Positions 10,419 through 16,308 of a stretch of DNA of 28,656 nt are shown one piece after another (position 1 is the stretch's first letter; every line of letters begins with the position of its first letter). Both the position numbers and the translations under genes were made by a program. The stretch is taken from IMG/VR virus record IMGVR_UViG_3300044643_000367, positions 1-28,656 of that record. One strand, 5' to 3'. This DNA comes from a virus. Below the pieces are notes generated by a model that did no database searches, was not told the DNA's origin, and was given only the letters and a program-made list of their open reading frames with translations.

Positions 10419-11611
10419 TGATTGGCATTGGTATTGACATAAGGGGAGGAGGATTCACTCGACTTCCTTTTCGTTTTACTATAAATACGAACAATACCTC
10501 AGCAGGTAGTAGTACAAGTACGCAGTTTAAGTTACCCTTAGTTTCTTCAGGAACACTAAACGCTGTAGTAGATTGGGGAGATGGAACTTCTAGTACTATT
10601 ACTACCTGGAACCAAGCAGAAGTAACACATACCTACGCTACTGCAGGTGTATACGATATTAAAATTACTGGAGTACTTAGAGGATGGCAGTTTAATAAGG
10701 GTGGTGATAGATTAAAAATACTTGATATTATTAACTGGAGTGGATTAAATATTAGTACGGATTTTGGATTTTATGGATGTACTAATTTAACCGCAAGTGC
10801 AACGGATGCCCCTTTGATTACGGCCACAAGTTTAAGAGAATATTTTAGAGAATGTCCTAATTTTAACGGTCAGATTGGCAATTGGAATGTATCACAAGTT
10901 CAAAATATGCGAGGTATGTTTCAAGGAGTTTTGGGAGGTACAAGAAACATTTTTAATAGCTATATTGGAGATTGGAATACTTCAAGTGTTACAGATATGT
11001 CATACATGTTTGATTGGTGTAGTTTTAACCAAAACATATCTACTAAAGTAGTAACGGTTAATGGTAATACCTATACTGCTTGGGATATGTCAAATGTAAT
11101 AGATATTTCTATAATGTTTCGAGCAAACCAAATTTTTAATCAACCTATTGAAAATTGGGATACTTCAAACATTCAAGGTATGTTTGGGGTTTTTAATAGT
11201 GCAAATGCATTTAATAGACCTATTGAAATTTGGGATACATCAAGCGTCACGAGTATGGGTCAAATGTTTCAAGCCAATCCTATATTTAACAGACCGATTG
11301 GTGTTTGGAACACATCAAGTGTTACAGATATGAGAGAAATGTTTAATGGTAATACGGGTTTCAATCAAGATATTGGAGCGTGGAACGTATCAAATGTTAC
11401 TAATTTTTTAAATTTTATGGCCACTAGATCACCTGCCAACTATTCAGCCGCAAATCTTAATAGTATTTACAATGGGTGGAGTTCACGACCTGTACAACCT
11501 AACTTGAATATTACTTTTGGAAGCATAAAGTACACTGAGGCAGGTCAAGCAGGTAAAAACATTTTGGATTTTGCACCTAACAACTGGACAATAACAGACG
11601 GAGGTATATAA
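10418..11611 (+). CDS. BspA-like (DUF285) repeat protein with N-terminal PKD-like domain, probable tail adhesin
   Basis: 397 residues. Residues about 35-88 contain DWGDGTS followed by HTYATAGVYDIKITG, the core pattern of PKD/immunoglobulin-like domains. From about residue 147 to 330 the protein is built of DUF285 (BspA-like) repeats with core MFxxxxxFNxxIxxWNTSSVTDM; the clearest copies are exactly 25 residues apart. A C-terminal module of about 65 residues ends in WTITDGGI. BspA-family proteins are surface adhesins of Bacteroidota and other bacteria that bind host matrix or other cells. Here there is no signal peptide, and the gene sits between small probable structural genes, so a receptor-binding fibre part is the best guess. 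By eye the gene is more AT-rich than its neighbours, consistent with recent gain. It is coupled to both neighbours by TAATG overlaps. Family call firm, role inferred. Confidence 0.75.
   Translation: MIGIGIDIRGGGFTRLPFRFTINTNNTSAGSSTSTQFKLPLVSSGTLNAVVDWGDGTSSTITTWNQAEVTHTYATAGVYDIKITGVLRGWQFNKGGDRLKILDIINWSGLNISTDFGFYGCTNLTASATDAPLITATSLREYFRECPNFNGQIGNWNVSQVQNMRGMFQGVLGGTRNIFNSYIGDWNTSSVTDMSYMFDWCSFNQNISTKVVTVNGNTYTAWDMSNVIDISIMFRANQIFNQPIENWDTSNIQGMFGVFNSANAFNRPIEIWDTSSVTSMGQMFQANPIFNRPIGVWNTSSVTDMREMFNGNTGFNQDIGAWNVSNVTNFLNFMATRSPANYSAANLNSIYNGWSSRPVQPNLNITFGSIKYTEAGQAGKNILDFAPNNWTITDGGI
10857..11406 (+). repeat. DUF285 25-residue (75-nt) tandem repeats inside the adhesin gene
   Basis: Repeated units encoding W-D/N-T/V-S followed by MF and FNxxI recur about every 75 nt. 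Three consecutive clean units run from about 11157 to 11381. Units further upstream are degenerate and separated by insertions. DNA identity between units is moderate: the stretch encoding SSVTDM appears near 10983 and 11320 with few changes. This could support recombination and repeat-number variation. Confidence 0.65.
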
Positions 11612-11817
11612 TGAGTGAGATAAAATTCCCAACACAGAGAACATACTTTATCACTTATACTGATACGAGTATTTTTAGTTATGGTTATGTTGATCCAGAT
11701 CAACAAATGACAAGTGGTCAACCTGAATTATATCAAACCACAGATGAACAAGCTTGGATAACAGAACTGAAAACTGTATTTAATACTACATACCCGCCTA
11801 TTACCACTACTGAATAA
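11611..11817 (+). CDS. Small adhesin-linked hypothetical protein
   Basis: 68 residues, no signal peptide or membrane segment. It begins MSEIKFPTQRTYFITYTDT and has a central SGQPELYQT stretch, features seen in small proteins encoded next to phage fibre genes. It is coupled on both sides by one-base TAATG overlaps, to the adhesin upstream and the holin downstream. Possibly a fibre accessory or chaperone; no function can be assigned from sequence alone. Confidence 0.5.
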   Translation: MSEIKFPTQRTYFITYTDTSIFSYGYVDPDQQMTSGQPELYQTTDEQAWITELKTVFNTTYPPITTTE

Positions 11818-12236
11818 TGAAGACCTCTTTCCTCTTATATACAAGTACAACTATCTTAGCTTTTCTGGGAACTTACTTCTTTGATTTAGGAGCAGATAAC
11901 GCTGAACAGTACTTAGCTGTAGTTGCTGTTGTGTTTATAGATGGATTCTTTGGGGTATGGGCAGGAACTAAGATGGAAGGTTTTAAGACGCATAAGGCTC
12001 TTAGCGTGCTTAAAACTTTGATGGTGTGGGTATTTATGCTTACAGGTATCTTAATGATTGAGAAGGGCTTTGAGGGCACTTTCTGGCTAAGTGAGACTAT
12101 TTGTGCTCCCTTTATTCTCTTTCAGCTTACCAGTGCACTAAAGAACGCAGCCAGAGCAGGACTCATTAAGAACGAACTGCTGCAGTTAATCTTAGATAAA
12201 ATAGACCAACACAAAGTAAATGAAAAACAAAATTGA
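11817..12236 (+). CDS. Phage holin (Phage_holin_4-like)
   Basis: 139 residues with three or four hydrophobic helices: about residues 8-24, 32-50, 66-84 and a weaker one at 90-105. The loop between helices 2 and 3 carries the GVWAGTKMEGFKTHKA pattern typical of toxin-secretion/phage-lysis holins. A charged C-terminal tail of about 30 residues follows, as in many holins. Holins pool in the inner membrane and open lesions that trigger lysis. It is followed by two nested membrane-periplasm proteins and a histidine kinase, which makes this the lysis cluster. No endolysin is recognisable in the window. The start is coupled to the preceding stop (TAATG). Confidence 0.65.
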   Translation: MKTSFLLYTSTTILAFLGTYFFDLGADNAEQYLAVVAVVFIDGFFGVWAGTKMEGFKTHKALSVLKTLMVWVFMLTGILMIEKGFEGTFWLSETICAPFILFQLTSALKNAARAGLIKNELLQLILDKIDQHKVNEKQN

Positions 12237-12540
12237 AGCTATCATAATAGGGCTACTGCTAATAACAGTAGCCTTCTTGTTATGGGAAAGGCAGTCCCTA
12301 AATAGCGGAAACGAAGAAAAGTTTATGGCTTACATGGACTCAATGGAAAAACGTAACGAGACTTTTCTCAGCAGAGTGGATTCGTTATCTACACTTAAAC
12401 ATGAACAATTTAGTTACTATGAAAAAATCAACCTCAAGTATGACACTATTCAGATTGCTCTTGATACTATGCCTGACATTGACGGCACCAAGTATCTACT
12501 CACAATCTCTAGACAGCTTACCGCTAAAGGAGTTGAATAA
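12220..12540 (+). CDS. Inner-membrane spanin-like protein
   Basis: 106 residues: one N-terminal membrane helix (about residues 6-22) followed by a polar, mostly helical region with coiled-coil character (about residues 30-75). This is the usual layout of an i-spanin (Rz type), anchored in the inner membrane and reaching across the periplasm to help disrupt the outer membrane. It starts 17 nt inside the end of the holin gene, and another secreted protein is encoded in the +1 frame over its last third. The spanin call rests on topology and position; spanins share little sequence. An unrelated membrane-anchored coiled-coil protein is the alternative. Confidence 0.5.
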   Translation: MKNKIEAIIIGLLLITVAFLLWERQSLNSGNEEKFMAYMDSMEKRNETFLSRVDSLSTLKHEQFSYYEKINLKYDTIQIALDTMPDIDGTKYLLTISRQLTAKGVE

Positions 12541-12790
12541 CGAATTCCTTAAGGGAATCAAAGCAAGAGAACGTGTAGTTGTTCTTAAGACTGTTATTCA
12601 TTTGGACAGTCAGCAAATCAATCTATACAAGGATTCGATTGTTCCTAATTATCAACAGATGATAGAGGTGTCTAAAACAGAGGTCACCAAACTAAATCGT
12701 GTGATAGACAGAAAGAACTTAGAGATGAAGATGTACAAGTATGGATTCTTAGGTATGTCTTTACTAGCAATCTTTAGTTTTATCTTATAA
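12419..12790 (+). CDS. Nested secreted protein with C-terminal membrane helix, possible spanin partner
   Basis: 123 residues from the ATG at 12419 (a slightly longer form could start at 12401). It begins inside the i-spanin-like gene in a different frame, overlapping it by 122 nt, as in Rz/Rz1 pairs. The N-terminus is a signal peptide with a basic start, a hydrophobic core and a likely signal peptidase I site after SIYS. The cysteine in the core is not in a proper lipobox, so it is not an evident lipoprotein. A helical, coiled-coil-prone middle (residues about 40-100) leads to a C-terminal membrane helix (about 106-123). Signal sequence plus C-terminal anchor recalls unimolecular spanins, minus the lipid anchor. 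The role in lysis is inferred from context. Confidence 0.5.
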   Translation: MKKSTSSMTLFRLLLILCLTLTAPSIYSQSLDSLPLKELNNEFLKGIKARERVVVLKTVIHLDSQQINLYKDSIVPNYQQMIEVSKTEVTKLNRVIDRKNLEMKMYKYGFLGMSLLAIFSFIL

Positions 12791-12793
12791 TGT

Positions 12794-13996
12794 ATGCAGT
12801 TAAGTATAAGAGCCAAAGTGAGTGTAGTGGTAGCAAGCATACTTATGCTTTTCCTACTCTACAATCAATCTACAGTTGTACTTAAGTACAACCCACTTAA
12901 CTATGATAAGGAACTCTTAGAGTTTTGGTTAACTGTAGCTTTCTTACTATTCTTTTTCCTTGGTTGTATTGAGTTTGTTCGTAAGGCTAGGTATAAGTTT
13001 CAAAGCATTGACGCTACCTTCCACGCTATCAACTCATCAAACATACTGGTAGAGTTTGATACTGAGGGAGAGATACTTACAGCTAACGCTAAGTTTAAGC
13101 AACTCTTCGGAGATGTAGTCAGTCATAGAGACTTAGACGACTCTCCTATTAAGGAGTGGAGAGAGTTCTGGTTACATTTAAGAATAGGTTACTTTAAACA
13201 AGGTGAGTATAACTGTAATGGAGTTTGGCTCTATGGGAACTTTAACCCTATCAAAGATCCCTATGGAGAGGTTTATAAAATCCTTTTAATTGCTACGGAA
13301 ATTACAGAGAAGAAAAAGATTGAAGCAGAAATTGCCAAGAAGAACTCTTACTTAGAGCACGCAGCTAAAATCTTAAGACACGACATGCACTCTGGAATCA
13401 ACACTTACATTCCTCGTGGGTTGTCTTCCTTAAAAAGAAGATTAACTGAAGAGCAGATTAAAGAGTTAAAGATAGATGCTCCCTTAAGAATGGTAGAAGA
13501 GGGATTAATTCATACCCAAAAGGTTTACAATGGAGTTAAAGAGTTCACTAATTTGGTTAAGCAAGACGCACACCTAGAACTTAAGTTACACAATCTTAAA
13601 GAAATACTCCACAGTTACCTGTCTAGTACCTCTTACGAGAAACAAGTAGTCATAGAAGAGTTACCAGAGATTGAAGTTAACGAGTCTTTGTTCTGCACAG
13701 CTGTAGACAACCTGATAAGAAACGGACTCAAGTACAATGATTCGGGTACTAAGTTAGTTCGTATCTTTGCAGAAGGAGATTATTTAATCATCGAAGATAA
13801 CGGAAGAGGAATGTCTCAAGAAGATTTGATTCAGTGGTCTCAGCCCTACAAGAGAAAAGAAGGGCAACAGGAGACAGGAACAGGTCTTGGCTTAAACATA
13901 TGTACTGCAATTATGGAAGAGCATAAGTTTACTGTAGTTGCAGAAAAATTATCAGAACCAGAAGCAGGAACTAAACTAAAAATAAAAATAAAATGA
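12794..13996 (+). CDS. Phage-encoded membrane sensor histidine kinase
   Basis: 400 residues. Two membrane helices (about 8-24 and 43-62) are joined by a loop of only about 18 residues, then a PAS-like domain (about 75-178, with VEFDTEGEILTAN), a dimerisation helix with phosphoacceptor H196 in LRHDMHSGI, and a full HATPase domain: N310 (N box), D335 in EDNGRGM (G1) and GTGLG at 362-366 (G2). All catalytic residues are present, so it should be active. With so small an extracytoplasmic loop, sensing is probably in the membrane itself or by the PAS domain. The ATG at 12794 is 3 nt after the preceding stop; an ATG at 12790 is out of frame. The stop overlaps the response regulator start (ATGA). It lies in the lysis operon behind holin and spanin-like genes. 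Family call firm; signal and target unknown. Confidence 0.9.
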   Translation: MQLSIRAKVSVVVASILMLFLLYNQSTVVLKYNPLNYDKELLEFWLTVAFLLFFFLGCIEFVRKARYKFQSIDATFHAINSSNILVEFDTEGEILTANAKFKQLFGDVVSHRDLDDSPIKEWREFWLHLRIGYFKQGEYNCNGVWLYGNFNPIKDPYGEVYKILLIATEITEKKKIEAEIAKKNSYLEHAAKILRHDMHSGINTYIPRGLSSLKRRLTEEQIKELKIDAPLRMVEEGLIHTQKVYNGVKEFTNLVKQDAHLELKLHNLKEILHSYLSSTSYEKQVVIEELPEIEVNESLFCTAVDNLIRNGLKYNDSGTKLVRIFAEGDYLIIEDNGRGMSQEDLIQWSQPYKRKEGQQETGTGLGLNICTAIMEEHKFTVVAEKLSEPEAGTKLKIKIK

Positions 13997-14430
13997 TAGA
14001 CTCTATATTACTCGTTGATGATGAAGACTTATTCCATTTAGTGTTTGAAGACTCTTGTAGTTTATTAGACATTACATTAAGTCTACAGAGTTTAACTTCA
14101 TCTGATGAGGCAGATAAACTCTTTAAGAAATGGTTTCAAGAAGGACCCCAAGAGGAGAAACCTGACTGTGTATTTGTTGACCTTAACATAATTGGTTCTT
14201 CTTTTGACGGAATTGAACTGATACGTAAGATTAACTTTGAGTACGGCAATGGAGTTGTAATAGGGATTATTTCTTCTTCTGACGATAAGCAGGAGATTGA
14301 AAAGGCAAAGGCTGTAGGTGCTCAGTTCTGGATCATCAAGAGTGACGAGATTGAACCTCGCTTAGAAGCTTTCCGCAAAGATTACGATAGTTACAAGAAT
14401 AAAACAGCTCCCTTTAAAGTCTATAAGTGA
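13993..14430 (+). CDS. Single-domain response regulator (REC only)
   Basis: 145 residues, one receiver domain and nothing else. The conserved residues are visible: acidic pair D9/D10 (LLVDDED), phosphoacceptor D63 (VFVDLNI), Ser at 94/95 in IISSSDD in place of the switch Thr/Ser, and K116 (IIKSD). It overlaps the kinase gene by 4 nt (ATGA) and the next gene by 4 nt (GTGA), so it is surely the partner of the kinase at 12794. With no DNA-binding or enzymatic output domain it should act by protein-protein contact, like CheY or Spo0F. Candidate partners are the coiled-coil membrane protein encoded next, the holin, or a host phosphorelay protein. Partner identity is inference. Confidence 0.88.
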   Translation: MIDSILLVDDEDLFHLVFEDSCSLLDITLSLQSLTSSDEADKLFKKWFQEGPQEEKPDCVFVDLNIIGSSFDGIELIRKINFEYGNGVVIGIISSSDDKQEIEKAKAVGAQFWIIKSDEIEPRLEAFRKDYDSYKNKTAPFKVYK

Positions 14431-14975
14431 TATCCTTTAATAAAGATATTGAGTCGGACTTAATCTCTCTGTACAAATCTAAGAAGATTGCACTAGAGGG
14501 AAACTTACTTAAAGTAATTAAAACTACTAATAAGGAGTTCCAAGAATATCTAGAAGAGGCAAAAACCAAAGACCAAGACACTAGAAGGAAACGACTAGAG
14601 GTAACTAAACAAGTACAATCCCAGAACAAAGACCTAATAGATAGTCAAGCAGAGAAAGAGAAGTTAATGCTTGAGTTAAAGCAAGCTTTGTCTGAGTCAG
14701 AAAAGCTACGAGAAGTAGCGGTAGATGACTTAGAGACCCTTCAGAAGAAGACTCAGTTTGAACTTATAGGACTTATAGTAAAAGTAGCTTTGGGAGCTGT
14801 GGCTGCCGTATGTGTATTTACAACTATACTTTACTTATACGTTCTTAGCAAAGGATTAGATTCTAAAATCATTGAGAGTACCTGGAGTAATATGTTTGGT
14901 ATAATTCTAACTAACTGTTTCTCAATCATCGGTACTATAATGGGAGTTAAACACATAACAGATTCAAAAAAATGA
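14427..14975 (+). CDS. Coiled-coil protein with two C-terminal membrane helices, coupled to the two-component pair
   Basis: 182 residues starting at GTG 14427, a start supported by the 4-nt GTGA overlap with the response regulator. Residues about 1-108 are highly charged and helical with coiled-coil character (rich in Lys, Glu and Gln). Two hydrophobic helices follow (about 112-140 and 153-172), separated by a short loop, then a basic SKK end. Predicted topology: long N-terminal coiled coil in the cytoplasm, two passes through the inner membrane. It is not a recognised family. Its position makes it the best candidate for the membrane output of the phosphorelay, for example binding phosphorylated REC and changing a membrane complex. 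It is followed by a 49-residue membrane protein overlapping by 4 nt. Confidence 0.7.
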   Translation: MISFNKDIESDLISLYKSKKIALEGNLLKVIKTTNKEFQEYLEEAKTKDQDTRRKRLEVTKQVQSQNKDLIDSQAEKEKLMLELKQALSESEKLREVAVDDLETLQKKTQFELIGLIVKVALGAVAAVCVFTTILYLYVLSKGLDSKIIESTWSNMFGIILTNCFSIIGTIMGVKHITDSKK

Positions 14976-15121
14976 CACTACTATCATTACAAGAGTGGGC
15001 AAAGGGAGCTGAGGTATACATTGTATGCTTCTTTAATGCAGCTATGTTTATCATCTGTGCTTTTGGCTTAAGTTTTTTCTTTGACCAGTATTACGCCAAG
15101 AAGGAAAGAATGGATTTATAA
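14972..15121 (+). CDS. 49-residue single-pass membrane protein
   Basis: A small gene supported by its ATGA overlap with the preceding stop (14972-14975). The product starts MTLLSLQEWAKG, has one hydrophobic helix (about residues 14-37, rich in Phe, Ile, Val and Ala), then a short basic tail (YYAKKERMDL). The positive tail suggests that the C-terminus faces the cytoplasm. It is the last of four genes joined by 4-nt overlaps with the histidine kinase. Size and topology recall small holins, antiholins and membrane-kinase modulators. Function unknown. The stop at 15119-15121 is directly followed by a promoter-like motif for the nuclease. Confidence 0.6.
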   Translation: MTLLSLQEWAKGAEVYIVCFFNAAMFIICAFGLSFFFDQYYAKKERMDL

Positions 15122-15137
15122 CATACATTTGTGTATG
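15122..15137 (+). promoter_or_regulatory. Possible promoter/operator overlapping the nuclease start codon
   Basis: TACATTTG at 15124-15131 matches the TAnnTTTG -7 box and ends 3 nt before the ATG at 15135. No -33 TTG sits at the usual distance. The site is also a perfect inverted repeat, CATACA-TTTG-TGTATG (15122-15137), covering both the -7 box and the start codon. It could be an operator, or an RNA hairpin hiding the start codon in read-through transcripts. Promoter activity is uncertain. Confidence 0.4.
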
Positions 15138-15713
15138 AAAAACTTTATCTTATCTTTATTTCTCTTTGTTGCAACTTGTGTAAGTGCTCAAAGAGACAGC
15201 GTATTCATTAAGACACCTATCTATTCTTGTGTCTATTCTGAAATTTTACAACAGCCTAAGCGTGTATGGTACACAGTTCAATGCCCATCAGGGTCTTATC
15301 CTCGCAAGGGAATGGACTTCTACACTAACGATAGTGTAATTACATCTGACGGAAAAGACTACGAGGGTAATGTATGGGACAAAGGACACTGTGCCCCGGC
15401 TGCTGACTTTAACTGCACAAGAGAAACCTTGTGGCAGACGTTTTCTTATTTGAATTGTATCCTCCAGCACGAGAAATTAAACAGAGGTGCTTGGAGATTA
15501 CTAGAAGCGTATGAGCGTCAATTGGCTCTTACAACAAAGGTAAATGTACAAATAGATGTTATTTACGCTAAGAACGCAGCTAAGTTACCGACAGGTGCTA
15601 CTATACCAACTGCCTTTAGAAAAATAATTAGTTTTGATAATAAAAAAGAAATCTATTACTTTGTAAATGAAGCTCCTAAGTCAAATGACTTTAAGCTTTA
15701 TTTAATAAAGTAA
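15135..15713 (+). CDS. Secreted DNA/RNA non-specific endonuclease (NucA/Serratia type)
   Basis: 192 residues from the ATG at 15135, chosen because it begins a clean signal peptide (MKNFILSLF, cleavage after VSA at about residue 18). The motif DKGH at residues 82-85 within WDKGHCAPAADF is the DRGH catalytic motif of the beta-beta-alpha-metal nucleases, with H85 as general base. N107 in SYLNCILQ, followed by NRGAW, is the metal-binding Asn region of the family. Length is short for the family but complete. The mature enzyme should act in the periplasm or outside the cell, cutting DNA or RNA without sequence preference. Coming after the lysis genes, it may degrade released host nucleic acid or chromosomal DNA once membranes fail. 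Phage DNA is presumably protected in capsids by then. Role inferred, family firm. Confidence 0.85.
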   Translation: MKNFILSLFLFVATCVSAQRDSVFIKTPIYSCVYSEILQQPKRVWYTVQCPSGSYPRKGMDFYTNDSVITSDGKDYEGNVWDKGHCAPAADFNCTRETLWQTFSYLNCILQHEKLNRGAWRLLEAYERQLALTTKVNVQIDVIYAKNAAKLPTGATIPTAFRKIISFDNKKEIYYFVNEAPKSNDFKLYLIK

Positions 15714-15716
15714 ACT

Positions 15717-15950
15717 ATGGATTTACAAACACTTAGGTTTAAGATAAATGAATTTTATCTTGAATCAAAAAATAGAGAGTATCCTAATTCTCTGCTGGTT
15801 ACTAAAGACCAGTATAAAGATTTTCTGAAGGAAACTTTTAAAGTTCCTGATTTCTCAGAAATTCCTGATGGTGTGTTCATCACTTCTATCGAAGGACTAC
15901 AGGTTGTCTTTACAGACGATTTGGTTGAGCCAAGGGTATTAAAAATGTAA
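15717..15950 (+). CDS. 77-residue hypothetical protein
   Basis: Last gene of the + strand operon, 3 nt after the nuclease stop. Soluble, charged, no signal peptide or membrane helix. It contains TKDQYKDFLKETF and a likely beta-hairpin region around residues 50-66 ending FTDDLVEPRV. The pattern resembles small phage proteins of unknown function. The stop codon lies at the base of the convergent terminator hairpin. Confidence 0.5.
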   Translation: MDLQTLRFKINEFYLESKNREYPNSLLVTKDQYKDFLKETFKVPDFSEIPDGVFITSIEGLQVVFTDDLVEPRVLKM

Positions 15951-15972
15951 AGGGGAGCGAACTCCCCTTTTT
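15949..15972. terminator. Bidirectional Rho-independent terminator between convergent operons
   Basis: AAAGGGGAG-CGAA-CTCCCCTTT forms a stem with a GC-rich core, a 4-nt loop and T runs on both sides: TTTTT after the stem on the + strand, and an A-rich flank that gives a U-rich tail on the - strand. It lies exactly between the + strand stop at 15950 and the - strand stop at 15976. Confidence 0.85.
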
Positions 15973-15975
15973 CAT

Positions 15976-16308
15976 TTACTTCTTTACTACTGTAGGACCA
16001 CCGGTCATTTCGAAGAATGCCTTAATCTCGGCAACTTCTTTCAACTCAATGGTGATTGGTTCACTCGTAACTTCAAACTTCTTGATTTTTACGGGAACCT
16101 TTTGCTTAGTTGTAGGATCAATCTTGTACTCGTACTCTACGGGATTCAACTTATCCGCATTACGATTTAAGATTACTGCTAAACCTTCCTTTACAGGATA
16201 GGTCATAACTACTGAGTCTATGTCAAATGAATAGCCAGTTTCTGGGACAAACTCCATTTCTTCTCCGTCCTCTATTTTTTTCTTCTCGGTGTAATAAAAC
16301 AGTCTCAT
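15976..16308 (-). CDS. 110-residue hypothetical protein
   Basis: Last gene of the - strand operon, ending at the shared terminator. It starts by a 4-nt ATGA overlap with the preceding gene. Beta-rich and charged, with Lys/Glu-rich stretches, a central YEYKIDPTTKQK turn and ELKEVAEIKAFFE near the C-terminus. No signal peptide, membrane segment or known motif. Function unknown. Confidence 0.55.
   Translation of the reverse strand: MRLFYYTEKKKIEDGEEMEFVPETGYSFDIDSVVMTYPVKEGLAVILNRNADKLNPVEYEYKIDPTTKQKVPVKIKKFEVTSEPITIELKEVAEIKAFFEMTGGPTVVKK

Noticed and set aside
12790-12885. ATG at 12790 overlapping the preceding stop (TAATG), as an alternative to the kinase start
   Set aside because: It is out of frame with the kinase and stops after about 31 codons; the ATG at 12794 gives the membrane helix and full kinase.
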